From the NCBI RefSeq assembly GCF_007989805.1, contig NZ_BJUB01000006.1:62001-126000 (forward strand): 64,000 bases of DNA, written 5' to 3'. Within the stretch, counting starts at the first letter, position 1, and each line of letters begins with the position of its first letter. Below, piece after piece: positions 56,135 through 64,000 of the stretch. The stretch is from Cellulomonas xylanilytica (GTDB taxonomy: Bacteria; Actinomycetota; Actinomycetes; Actinomycetales; Cellulomonadaceae). The notes beneath the pieces were generated by a model. That model ran no database searches, was not told where the DNA came from, and saw nothing but the letters and a program-made list of their open reading frames with translations. The translations under genes were made by a program, and so were the position numbers.

Positions 56135-56215
56135 GGGACCAGCGTGGGCGTCGCCGTCACCCGGCAGGGGCCGCCGGGCGAGCAGCGGTGGGCACCGTGG
56201 CCTGTGGGCGGCTCG

Positions 56216-57868
56216 TCAGCCGGGGAACGCCGGGTACGACACGTCCGCCACGCCCATGATCTGCGCCCAGGTGGAGCCGACGAACCGCCGCAGCTCACCG
56301 TCGGTCGTCGTGACGTAGATGACCGTGCTGCCCGCGAGGTCGGCCAGGTTCGCCACCTCGGGCAGCGCGCTCGTCGGCCCGGCGACGGGGACGAGGTGCA
56401 CGGCCGCGTTCCCGCCGGACCGCCCGACGACCGCGAGCGTCGACTCCTCCGACCAGACCACCGACGTCGCGTCCACCAACGACGCGCCGGCCCGGACGGG
56501 GATGCCCAGCTGCTGCGGCACGCCCGACTCGTCGCGGGTGATCGCCGCGACGTCGACCTGGACGCCGTCGGCGCCCGTGGAGACGACCGCGACCCGGACC
56601 CCGTCGCGCGCCACCCGGACGGAGCGGACGACCCGGCCCTCGAGCCAGTCGGCACGTACCTGCACCGGCGGCTCGCCGGCGCGCGCGGCGACCAGACCGC
56701 TGGACGGCTGCGCCGTCCAGGCCCAGCCGAACCGGTCGACCGACGGCGCGACCAGCCCGGAGCCGCTCAGCAGCTCCTGCGGACCGGCGTCCGCGGTCGG
56801 CACGGTCACCAGGGTGCTGGGGCCGGACAGCATGACCCGGACGGAGGCGTCCTCGTTGCGCGCCGGGCTGCGGGCGTCCAGGCCGTCGAGCGGGTCCAGT
56901 CCGGCGACCGGCTCGATCTCCCCGTCGACGAGCGCGACGAGGCGGTCCTCCTGCACCAGCTCGATGTTGCCCGGCGGGCCGGAACCGCTCTCCAGGGTCG
57001 CCGATCCCTCGAGCGGCACGTCACGGGCGTACACCTGCACCGAGCTGATCCCCGGGACCGGACGCAGGCTCGCGTCGATCTGGGCGATGAGCAGGTCCCG
57101 GTCCGCACGCGTCACCGCGAGCGCGGGCTCCAGCCGGACCGCCGCCACGCCGTCCTCGACGAGCACGGCCTCCGGGTTCAGCTCGACGCCGTCGGGCACC
57201 GCCGTGACGACCGCGTCCTGGAGCCAGGGAGACGGTCCGGCGAGCAGCTCGCTGACGATGGAGGTGCTCAGGTTCTTCGTCGGGAACCAGCGCTCCTCGG
57301 GGACGAGGAACTCCTGGTCCGGCGACAGGAAGTACAGCGACGCGGGGCGGTACAGCCGGGAGAAGTCCTCCTGCTGGAGCAGCAGGCCGTCCGGGGCCTC
57401 GGCGATCCGCCACTCGTCGGCGTCGTTGCGGACCATCCCGAACGTCACGGTCTCGCGGCCGGCCGGCGGGGCCTCGGCGTAGACGCCCCTCGCGCCGACC
57501 CGGGCCAGGACGGTCACGTCGAGCGTGACCTCGGTCTCCGTCGTCGTGGGCGCAGGGACGACCGGCCCGGAGACGAGGACCCCGGCCGACGGGTCCCACG
57601 TCGTCTTGGCCTCGCCCGCGAGGTACTCCCGGGCGGTCCCGAAGTTGTCGGTGGAGCCCGCCGCGCCCGCGGCGAGGAAGCCGTCCACGATCTCGGCCGG
57701 GGTGTCCCCCGGCTGCGGACCCTCCGCGAGCACGTCGATCTCCGACGGCTCGGAGACCTCCGCGTCCCCCTCCTCGACGGGTCCTGACGTCGGGATGGCG
57801 GTGCACGCCGCGAGGACGACGACCGTCCCGAGCGCTACGAGAGACCGGCGCAGGCGACGCGCGATCAT
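56216..57868 (-). CDS. lpqB: Lipoprotein LpqB, GerMN-domain partner of MtrAB
   Basis: LpqB is an extracytoplasmic lipoprotein that modulates the MtrB sensor. The 550-residue protein has a signal peptide ending at the lipobox LAAC with Cys22, then a GerMN-type domain (about 190-300), and a C-terminal six-bladed beta-propeller-like region. It starts at ATG 57868 within the mtrB stop (ATGA), so the three genes mtrA-mtrB-lpqB are coupled. The order is conserved across Actinobacteria. Confidence 0.96.
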   Translation of the reverse strand: MIARRLRRSLVALGTVVVLAACTAIPTSGPVEEGDAEVSEPSEIDVLAEGPQPGDTPAEIVDGFLAAGAAGSTDNFGTAREYLAGEAKTTWDPSAGVLVSGPVVPAPTTTETEVTLDVTVLARVGARGVYAEAPPAGRETVTFGMVRNDADEWRIAEAPDGLLLQQEDFSRLYRPASLYFLSPDQEFLVPEERWFPTKNLSTSIVSELLAGPSPWLQDAVVTAVPDGVELNPEAVLVEDGVAAVRLEPALAVTRADRDLLIAQIDASLRPVPGISSVQVYARDVPLEGSATLESGSGPPGNIELVQEDRLVALVDGEIEPVAGLDPLDGLDARSPARNEDASVRVMLSGPSTLVTVPTADAGPQELLSGSGLVAPSVDRFGWAWTAQPSSGLVAARAGEPPVQVRADWLEGRVVRSVRVARDGVRVAVVSTGADGVQVDVAAITRDESGVPQQLGIPVRAGASLVDATSVVWSEESTLAVVGRSGGNAAVHLVPVAGPTSALPEVANLADLAGSTVIYVTTTDGELRRFVGSTWAQIMGVADVSYPAFPG

Positions 57869-59577
57869 CGGACCTCCTGCCGCTCGTCGTCGGACAGCGT
57901 GGTGTCGAGGTGGTCGGACCCGATGTCCGGGAGCGCCGCGGGGTCGTTGTGCGGACGCGCGACGATCCGCAGGGACCCGGTGATCGGCGACTCGACGGGC
58001 TGCAGGGGCAGCGGGGACGTGCTGAGGCGGATGCCGGCCCTGCGCGGCAGCGTGAGCCGGAAGCTGGCGCCGCGACCCGGTCGACCCCAGGCCTCCAGCC
58101 AGCCGCCGTGCAGGTGCGCGTCCTCCAGCGAGATCGCCAGCCCGAGACCGGTCCCACCGGTCGTGCGGGCCCGGGCGGGGTCGGCGCGCCAGAACCGGTC
58201 GAACACGTGCGCGGCCTCGTCGGGGGTCATCCCGACGCCCCGGTCCCGCACGGTGACCGCGACCGCGTGCGCGTCCGCGCCGACCGTGACCTCCACCGTG
58301 CTGCCCTCGGCGTGCTCGACGGCGTTGACCAGCAGGTTGCGCAGGATCCGCTCGACGCGCCGGGGGTCGATGTCCGCGACGCAGCGCTCCTCGGGCACGT
58401 CGACGTGCAGCCACGCGTGCCGCCGCTCCGCGAGCGGGGAGGCGTGGTCGACGGCCTGGATCACCACGTCGCGGACGTCGCGCCCCTCGGCGTCGAGCAC
58501 GGCCGCCCCGGCGTCGAACCGGCTGATCTCCAGCAGGTCCGCCAGCAGGTCCTCGAACCGGTCGAGCTGCGTCTGCAGGAGCTCCGCCGAGCGCTTGGCG
58601 GCGGGGTCGAAGTCCGCACGGGACGCGTGGATGACCTCGCCCGCCATGCGGATGGTGGTCAGCGGCGTCCGCAGCTCGTGCGACACGTCGGAGACGAACC
58701 GCCGTTGCAGCGTCGACAGCTCCTCCATGCGGTGGATCTGGTCCTGGAGGCTGTCCGCCATCTCGTTGAAGGAGCGGGCGAGGGTGGCCATCTCGTCCTC
58801 GCCCTTCTCGGGCATGCGCTCCGACAGGTGACCGTCGGCCAGCCGCTCGGCGACCTCGGCGGCACGGCGCACCGGCCGGACCGTCTGCCGGGTCACCAGC
58901 CACGTCATGCTGCCCAGCAGCACCACCAGGGCCACCGCGGCGAGGCCGAGGGTGCGCTGCAGGAAGTCGAGCTGGTTCTGCTCGGACTGGAAGCTGTACA
59001 GGAAGAACAGCTGGTAGGTGCCGTCGACCGGCACGGTGACGTCCTGCCCCACCATGACGCCCGGCGACACGCCCCCGTTGTCCCGCGGGATGGCCACGGA
59101 CTGCCAGTGCTGACCCCCTTCCGCCGTCGCCAGCCGGAGCTCACGGCTGACGAGCGGCACGAGCGCCTGGTCCGACGCGGCTCCGGGGATGAACATGTCA
59201 CCGCCCTGCTGACCGGGGGCGCGCAGCAGGAACACCTCGCGACGGTCGGAGCCGCCGGTGCGCTGGGCGCTCGCGACGTCCTCCCGGAGCCGCTGCACGT
59301 CGGGCCCGGTGGTGGCCGTCGAGGAGTCGAACGTGGTCTGGGCCTGCTGGGTGGAGCGGGCGCTCTCCTGCAGCACCTGCTTCAGGCGGGCCTCGAAGAG
59401 CCCGTCGGCCATGCGGCCGCTGACGTACGCGCCGATCACCGTCAGCGCCACCAGGCCGATCACCAACGTCGACGAGATGACGCGGACCTGCAGCGACGAC
59501 CGCCAGGCCCGCGTCCACGACCGAGCCCGCCGTCTGGATCGTGCCCGGAGCAGCCGCCAGGCGCCGCTCACCCGCAC
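57865..59577 (-). CDS. mtrB: Sensor histidine kinase MtrB
   Basis: MtrB is the essential sensor kinase of the MtrAB system, controlling cell-wall and division genes. The 570-residue protein has a first membrane helix near 35-55, an extracytoplasmic sensor loop of about 150 residues, a second helix at about 200-225 (LGLAAVALVVLLGSMTWL), a HAMP domain, the phospho-accepting H300 in DVSHELRTPLTTIR and ATPase motifs NLLVNAVEHAEG and GLGLAISLEDAH. It lies 16 bases after mtrA. Its stop overlaps the lpqB start. Confidence 0.97.
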   Translation of the reverse strand: MRVSGAWRLLRARSRRRARSWTRAWRSSLQVRVISSTLVIGLVALTVIGAYVSGRMADGLFEARLKQVLQESARSTQQAQTTFDSSTATTGPDVQRLREDVASAQRTGGSDRREVFLLRAPGQQGGDMFIPGAASDQALVPLVSRELRLATAEGGQHWQSVAIPRDNGGVSPGVMVGQDVTVPVDGTYQLFFLYSFQSEQNQLDFLQRTLGLAAVALVVLLGSMTWLVTRQTVRPVRRAAEVAERLADGHLSERMPEKGEDEMATLARSFNEMADSLQDQIHRMEELSTLQRRFVSDVSHELRTPLTTIRMAGEVIHASRADFDPAAKRSAELLQTQLDRFEDLLADLLEISRFDAGAAVLDAEGRDVRDVVIQAVDHASPLAERRHAWLHVDVPEERCVADIDPRRVERILRNLLVNAVEHAEGSTVEVTVGADAHAVAVTVRDRGVGMTPDEAAHVFDRFWRADPARARTTGGTGLGLAISLEDAHLHGGWLEAWGRPGRGASFRLTLPRRAGIRLSTSPLPLQPVESPITGSLRIVARPHNDPAALPDIGSDHLDTTLSDDERQEVR

Positions 59578-59593
59578 GAGCGTGCTCCGGACC

Positions 59594-60277
59594 TCACGTC
59601 GAGGCCACGCCCGCCTTGTAGCCGACGCCGCGGACGGTGACGACGATCTCGGGCTGCTCGGGGTCGTTCTCGATCTTCGAGCGCAGCCGCTGCACGTGGA
59701 CGTTCACCAGGCGGGTGTCGGCGGCGTGCCGGTAGCCCCAGACCTTCTCCAGCAGCACCTCGCGCGTGAACACCTGCCACGGCTTGCGGGCGAGCGCCAC
59801 GAGGAGGTCGAACTCGAGCGGCGTCAGCGAGACGGGCCGGCCGGCCCGCGCGACCCGGTGGCCGGGCACGTCGATCGTGACGTCGCCGATGGTCAGGTGC
59901 TCCGGCGCCGGCTCGTCGCTGCGGCGCAGCCGGGCCCGGACGCGCGCGACGAGCTCCTTGGGCTTGAACGGCTTCGAGATGTAGTCGTCGGCCCCGGACT
60001 CCAGCCCGAGCACCACGTCGACGGTGTCGCTCTTGGCCGTGAGCATCACGATGGGCACGCCCGACTCGGCGCGGATCTGCCGGCAGACCTCGTTGCCGTC
60101 CTTGCCGGGCAGCATGAGGTCGAGCAGGACGAGGTCTGGCTGCGTGGCGCGGAACACCCCGATCGCCTCGTCGCCGTCCTCGCAGAACACCGGGTCGAAA
60201 CCCTCCGACCGCAGCACGATGCCGATCATCTCGGCCAGCGCGGTGTCGTCGTCGACCACCAGCACGCGTCCCTTCAT
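59594..60277 (-). CDS. mtrA: Response regulator MtrA
   Basis: MtrA is an OmpR/PhoB-type response regulator of 227 residues. The receiver domain (1-120) has the phosphate-accepting D53 in PDLVLLDLMLPGKDG and the conserved lysine in YISKPFKPKEL, and the winged helix (130-225) binds DNA (LEFDLLVALARKPWQVFTRE). MtrA regulates cell-wall hydrolases, DNA replication and division. GACAAT (60284-60289) ends six bases before ATG 60277 on the minus strand, so the mRNA is probably leaderless. Its divergent neighbour is a membrane-protein operon. Confidence 0.98.
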   Translation of the reverse strand: MKGRVLVVDDDTALAEMIGIVLRSEGFDPVFCEDGDEAIGVFRATQPDLVLLDLMLPGKDGNEVCRQIRAESGVPIVMLTAKSDTVDVVLGLESGADDYISKPFKPKELVARVRARLRRSDEPAPEHLTIGDVTIDVPGHRVARAGRPVSLTPLEFDLLVALARKPWQVFTREVLLEKVWGYRHAADTRLVNVHVQRLRSKIENDPEQPEIVVTVRGVGYKAGVAST

Positions 60278-60465
60278 GGCGGCATTGTCGCACCGTGCGG
60301 CCCCGGACCCGGGCCACCTGGCGCTGCGAGGTGACCCGACATCGACAGATCACCCGGTCGCGCGTCGTGGGGCCTGGTCTCCGTGGCACGATGAATCCTC
60401 CGTGGGGGGCCCGACGACGGCGCCCCGGACCGCCCGCTCGACGACAGCCAAGGAGCCGCGCTCGC

Positions 60466-61605
60466 ATGACGAGCCCGCACGACGACGCGCCGCGACCGCC
60501 CAGCTGGGCGGCTCCCTCCGGCACCGGAGCACCGCCGCCGGAGACCGTCCCGCAGCCCGGCCCGCCCGCCGCACCGCCTCCCCCGCCGTCGGGCTGGGGC
60601 GGCCAGCCGCCCGGGGGGTCCGGGTCCTGGGGACCTGCGGCGCCGCCGCCCCCGGGGATCTCCTGGCGGCCCCAGGCGCTCCAGCCGGGGATCATCCCGC
60701 TCCGGCCGCTGGGGATGGGCGAGATCTACGACGGCGCCTTCCGCGCCGTGCGGGCCAACCCGCGCGTCATGTTCGGGCTCGCGGCGCTGGTCGTCACGGT
60801 GGCCGTCATCCTGCAGTCCGTCATCCAGTGGTACGTGAAGGGCATCCTCGCGCCGCAGCTGACGGACCTCTCGGCCGACCTGGACCCCTCCGGCCAGATG
60901 GGCTTCGCCGAGCAGCTGGGCTCGTCCATCGGGCTGCTCATCGCGGCGCCGGTCACCTCGATCGCGACGACGATCCTCACGGGTCTGCTCATCGTGTCGG
61001 TGAGCCGCTCCGTCCTGGGCCAGGTGGCGACCGTCGGCGAGGTCCTCCGGTCCTGGCGCGTCTGGCTCGTCGTCGGCTTCACGTTCCTGTCCGGGATCGT
61101 GATCCTGACCGTGATCGCGGTCCTCGTCACGGGCGTCACCCTGCTGGCGGTCAACGACCAGGTCGCGCTCGCGGTGCTGGTCGGCCTCGGCGGCTCGCTC
61201 GCGTTCCTCGTCGCCGCCGTCTGGTTCACCACCCGGACGCTGCTGGTCCCGCCCGCGCTCATGCTCGAGGGCAAGAAGTTCTGGCCGACCATCACGCGGG
61301 CGTGGCGGCTCACGCGGGGCGCCTTCTGGCGGCTGTTCGGGATCTACCTGCTCACCACGATCCTGGCCGGCATCATCGCGCAGATCATCGTGTTCCCGGC
61401 CACGCTCATCGCCCAGATCGCCCTGCGCGACCCCACCGCGACGTCGTTCGGCTCGGTCGTCGTGATCGGCATCGCCACGATCATCGCGTCCACCCTGTCC
61501 ACCACCTTCGTGTCCTCGGTGGTCGCCCTCCTCTACATCGACGTGCGGATGCGTCGCGAAGGGCTGGACGTCGAGCTGGCCCGCGCGGCAGAGACGGCCG
61601 CGTGA
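60466..61605 (+). CDS. Multi-helix membrane protein (glycerophosphodiesterase membrane-domain type)
   Basis: A 379-residue protein from ATG 60466, after AAGGAG. Residues 1-75 are Pro/Gly-rich and disordered; the remaining 300 contain about six hydrophobic helices (for example VMFGLAALVVTVAVILQ near 100 and VWLVVGFTFLSGIVILTV). I know the domain from annotation as the glycerophosphoryl-diester phosphodiesterase membrane domain, but no catalytic phosphodiesterase part is present, so the role is unknown. Its last codon overlaps the start of the DUF4129 gene. It is divergent from mtrA and leads an operon with MoxR. Confidence 0.85.
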   Translation: MTSPHDDAPRPPSWAAPSGTGAPPPETVPQPGPPAAPPPPPSGWGGQPPGGSGSWGPAAPPPPGISWRPQALQPGIIPLRPLGMGEIYDGAFRAVRANPRVMFGLAALVVTVAVILQSVIQWYVKGILAPQLTDLSADLDPSGQMGFAEQLGSSIGLLIAAPVTSIATTILTGLLIVSVSRSVLGQVATVGEVLRSWRVWLVVGFTFLSGIVILTVIAVLVTGVTLLAVNDQVALAVLVGLGGSLAFLVAAVWFTTRTLLVPPALMLEGKKFWPTITRAWRLTRGAFWRLFGIYLLTTILAGIIAQIIVFPATLIAQIALRDPTATSFGSVVVIGIATIIASTLSTTFVSSVVALLYIDVRMRREGLDVELARAAETAA

Positions 61606-62270
61606 GCGTGCTCGCCCTGGTGGTCGGCGGGGTTCCCGTCGACCCCGACGCCGCGACGGCCCGGCGCTGGGCCACCGAGGAGCTGCTCGACCCCGTCTAC
61701 CACCAGCAGCGGTCGTTGCTGGCCCAGCTGGTGGACTGGGTCGCCGAGCTGCTGGCCGGCCTGCGGACGCCCGCGGCGTTCGACCCGATCGCCGTCCTCG
61801 TGGTGGTCGCGGTGATCGTGGCCGTCGTCGTGGTCGCCTTCCTGGTGGCAGGTCCCGTGCGGCTGTCCCGCCGCGGCGGTGCGGACCGCAGCGTCCTGGC
61901 GGACGACGACGCGCGGACCTCCGCCGAGATCCGGGCCGCTGCCGACGCCGCTGCCGACGCCGGCGACTGGGCGACGGCCGTGCTCGAACGGTTCCGTGCG
62001 ATCGTGCGCGGCCTCGAGGAGCGGACGGTGCTCGACGAGCGGGCCGCCCGGACAGCGCACGAGGCCGCCCTGGCTGCCGCAGCCCGGCTCCCCGCGCTCG
62101 CGTCCGAGCTGGTCGCGGCCGGCCGTACGTTCGACGACGTCGCGTACGGCGACGCGCCCGCGACCGCGCAGGACGACGCGCAGCTGCGCGGGCTCGACGC
62201 CCGGGTGCAGGCCGCGCGCACCACGACCGGCTCACAGGTCGCCGACCTGACCGGGGCGGTGCCGCGATGA
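61602..62270 (+). CDS. DUF4129 domain membrane protein
   Basis: A 222-residue protein starting at GTG 61602 overlapping the previous stop (GTGA). One membrane helix is at about 65-88 (IAVLVVVAVIVAVVVVAFLV), followed by the C-terminal DUF4129 domain (130-215) with GDWATAVLERFRAIVRGLEERTV. DUF4129 occurs with transglutaminase and MoxR/DUF58 proteins in Actinobacteria. Function is unknown. Its stop overlaps the DUF4350 start (ATGA). Confidence 0.87.
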   Translation: MSVLALVVGGVPVDPDAATARRWATEELLDPVYHQQRSLLAQLVDWVAELLAGLRTPAAFDPIAVLVVVAVIVAVVVVAFLVAGPVRLSRRGGADRSVLADDDARTSAEIRAAADAAADAGDWATAVLERFRAIVRGLEERTVLDERAARTAHEAALAAAARLPALASELVAAGRTFDDVAYGDAPATAQDDAQLRGLDARVQAARTTTGSQVADLTGAVPR

Positions 62271-63469
62271 GCACGCCCGTCGTCACGGTGCACGAGGCGG
62301 TCGTCGGCGACGGCACCTCCGCCCGCAGCCGGACCGCCCGGCGCTGGCGGCGCGCGCGCTGGCCGCTCGGTCTGCTCGCCCTCGTCGTCGCCGCCGGCGT
62401 CCTCTCCGCGCTGCCCGAGCCGCGTACCTCGACCCTCACGCTCGCTCCCGACAACCCCGGCGACCTCGGTGCCCGCGCGGCCGCGCAGATCCTCGGCCGG
62501 CAGGGCGTGGACGTCCGCTACGTGCGGCACATCGCCGACGTCGAGACGCTCGCCGGCCCCGGCTCGACCGTCCTCGTCGTCGGGGACTACCTGCTCACCG
62601 ACGACCAGGTCGACGCCCTGGGCGCCACGGACGCGGACCTGGTGCTCGTCGACGCAGGCTGGGCGCTCGGCGCGCTCACCCCCTCGCTCGCGTCCAGCGG
62701 TGGCGGCAGCGACGCACCCGAGGTCCGCACCGCGCAGTGCGAGGACCCGGACGCCGTGGCAGCCGGCGCGATCACCGCCGGCGGCAGCCTGCTGGCGACG
62801 GGCCCGGGCGCGGTCGTCTGCTTCCCGGAGCCGGGCTCCTCCACCGACGCGGGCGGCGCCTACGCGGTGGCCGAGTCGGACGGGCGCCGGATCGTCGCCG
62901 TGGCCGACATGGCGCCGTTCACCAACGAGCGGCTCGCCGAGCAGGGCAACGCGGCGCTCGTCCTGCGCGCCCTCGGCCGGCACGAACGGCTCGTCTGGTA
63001 CATCCCGTCCCTCGACGACGTGGGTGCGGCCGGCGGGTCCGAGCCCGCACCCGGCGAGCTGCTGCCGCCGGTGGTCCCGATCCTCGCGCTGCAGCTCCTG
63101 CTCGTCGTGGTCGTCGCGGCATTCTGGCGTGGCCGTCGTCTGGGTCGTCTCGTCACCGAGCGGCTGCCGGTCGTGGTCCGCGCGGGCGAGACCACCCGGG
63201 GCCGCGGGCGCCTGTACCGGCGCGGACGGTCCTACGGGCACGCCGCCGCGGCCCTGCGCGCCGGGACCGCAGCGCGCAGCGCGGCCCGCCTCGGACTGCC
63301 CCGCTCGGCCCCCGCGCCACTCGTCGTCGACGCGATCTCCCGTGCGGCCGGGCGCCGGCCGGCGGACGTCGAGGCGCTGCTGTACGGACCACCACCGACC
63401 GACGACCGCGGGCTGGCCCGGCTGGCCCGTGACCTGGACCATCTCGAGAGCGAGGTTCACCGAACGTGA
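62267..63469 (+). CDS. DUF4350 domain membrane protein
   Basis: A 400-residue protein starting at ATG 62267, coupled to both neighbours. A first helix lies at about 32-50 ([17 protein letters not shown]), and a second near 265-285 ([16 protein letters not shown]), with the DUF4350 domain between (for example [20 protein letters not shown]). A basic cytoplasmic tail of about 110 residues ends the chain. DUF4350 is regularly part of the MoxR, DUF58 and DUF4129 module, for which no biochemical function is established. Confidence 0.87.
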   Translation: MSTPVVTVHEAVVGDGTSARSRTARRWRRARWPLGLLALVVAAGVLSALPEPRTSTLTLAPDNPGDLGARAAAQILGRQGVDVRYVRHIADVETLAGPGSTVLVVGDYLLTDDQVDALGATDADLVLVDAGWALGALTPSLASSGGGSDAPEVRTAQCEDPDAVAAGAITAGGSLLATGPGAVVCFPEPGSSTDAGGAYAVAESDGRRIVAVADMAPFTNERLAEQGNAALVLRALGRHERLVWYIPSLDDVGAAGGSEPAPGELLPPVVPILALQLLLVVVVAAFWRGRRLGRLVTERLPVVVRAGETTRGRGRLYRRGRSYGHAAAALRAGTAARSAARLGLPRSAPAPLVVDAISRAAGRRPADVEALLYGPPPTDDRGLARLARDLDHLESEVHRT

Positions 63470-64000
63470 GCGACCAGAGCCCCCCGTGGGGCGCGACTGC
63501 ACCCACCGCCCCGCCGCACCAGCCCTCCGAGGAGCTCCGCACGGCTCTCGGTGCCGTGCGCACCGAGGTCGCCAAGGCGGTCGTCGGGCAGGACGCCGCC
63601 GTCAGCGGCCTGGTCATCGCGCTGCTGTGCCGTGGGCACGTGCTGCTCGAGGGTGTCCCCGGCGTCGCCAAGACGCTGCTGGTCCGGGCGCTGTCCGCCG
63701 CGCTCGACCTGGAGACGAAGCGGGTGCAGTTCACGCCCGACCTGATGCCCGGCGACGTCACCGGCTCCCTCGTGTACGACGCCCGGACGGCGGAGTTCTC
63801 GTTCCGCGCAGGACCGGTGTTCACCAACCTCCTGCTGGCCGACGAGATCAACCGCACGCCCCCGAAGACCCAGGCGTCGCTGCTGGAGGCGATGGAGGAG
63901 CGTCAGGTGTCTATCGACGGCACCCCCCGCCCGCTGCCCGACCCGTTCCTGGTCATCGCGACGCAGAACCCGGTCGAGTACGAGGGCACGTACACCCTCC
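63466..64000 (+). CDS. MoxR-type AAA ATPase (3' end cut)
   Basis: The gene begins at GTG 63466, overlapping the DUF4350 stop (GTGA), and runs off the right edge, so 178 residues are visible. After a Pro-rich start, Walker A is GVPGVAKT at 63-70, Walker [16 protein letters not shown] near 125-139, and sensor-1 [10 protein letters not shown] ends the visible part. MoxR ATPases act as chaperones for metal insertion or envelope-protein maturation. A DUF58 protein is the expected next gene, beyond the window. Confidence 0.93.
   Translation, partial: MSDQSPPWGATAPTAPPHQPSEELRTALGAVRTEVAKAVVGQDAAVSGLVIALLCRGHVLLEGVPGVAKTLLVRALSAALDLETKRVQFTPDLMPGDVTGSLVYDARTAEFSFRAGPVFTNLLLADEINRTPPKTQASLLEAMEERQVSIDGTPRPLPDPFLVIATQNPVEYEGTYTL

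Overview
This 64 kb window is chromosomal core sequence from a very GC-rich actinobacterium. Gene content and order fit the order Micrococcales, most likely Cellulomonas or a close relative. The evidence is familiar actinobacterial neighbourhoods: rne-rplU-rpmA-obgE-proB-proA-nadD; rpmF-rnc-mutM with a SepIVA-like gene and coaD; divergent ndgR/leuCD with hup, murA, plsC and gpsA; and mtrA-mtrB-lpqB-comF-hpf-secA. The genus is inferred from synteny and protein flavour, not from a database search. I find 61 protein-coding genes (both end genes are cut by the window) and two tRNA genes. There is no rRNA, insertion sequence, prophage, integrase or CRISPR array. The strong codon-position GC bias makes very long open frames opposite nearly every real gene, and these are spurious.

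Layout. 1-10.5 kb (minus): ribonuclease E, ribosomal proteins L21 and L27, the GTPase ObgE, proline biosynthesis (ProB, ProA), a 50-residue membrane protein, NadD, and a disordered acidic membrane protein running off the left end. 11-17 kb (plus): cytochrome bd oxidase and its ABC exporter, cydABDC, all closely packed or translationally coupled, then a 2-hydroxyacid dehydrogenase. 18-29 kb (mostly minus): MutM, RNase III, L32, YceD/DUF177, SepIVA-like protein, CoaD, RsmD, an ABC ATPase/permease pair, RecG and a DAK2-domain protein, followed by L28 (plus). 29-39 kb: ThiL, a DUF3515 lipoprotein, a fatty-acid desaturase, Ddl, a cystathionine-synthase-type PLP enzyme, GpsA, PlsC, MurA and HU. 39-43 kb: LeuCD with the divergent IclR regulator, a small membrane protein, and tRNA-Gln/tRNA-Glu. 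43-46 kb: a small Tad-like accessory set (CpaE/TadZ-like ATPase, CpaB/SAF protein, excisionase-type HTH). 46-55 kb: an amino-acid permease, a LysM membrane protein with an Rv3235-family partner, SecA, an EamA exporter, a YcaQ-type DNA glycosylase and HPF. 55-64 kb: ComF, LpqB, MtrB, MtrA (minus) and, divergently, a membrane protein-DUF4129-DUF4350-MoxR operon cut by the right end.

Functional picture. The window joins cell-envelope construction (MurA, Ddl, PlsC, GpsA, desaturase, SecA, MtrAB-LpqB, SepIVA-like, LysM, MoxR operon) with translation (L21, L27, L28, L32, ObgE, RsmD, YceD, HPF, tRNAs), DNA repair (MutM, RecG, YcaQ), RNA decay (RNase E, RNase III) and cofactor/amino-acid synthesis (NadD, CoaD, ThiL, ProAB, LeuCD).

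The most notable cross-cutting signal is regulatory. At 17 genes a -10-like hexamer ends 5-8 bases before the start codon, which predicts leaderless mRNAs. A few other genes have well-formed leadered promoters. I did not find a convincing undescribed system. The best candidates for follow-up are the small CpaB/CpaE-like set whose ATPase has a lysine-less P-loop, the LysM/Rv3235 pair with its AT-rich repeat promoter, and the uncharacterised small or disordered membrane proteins beside nadD.
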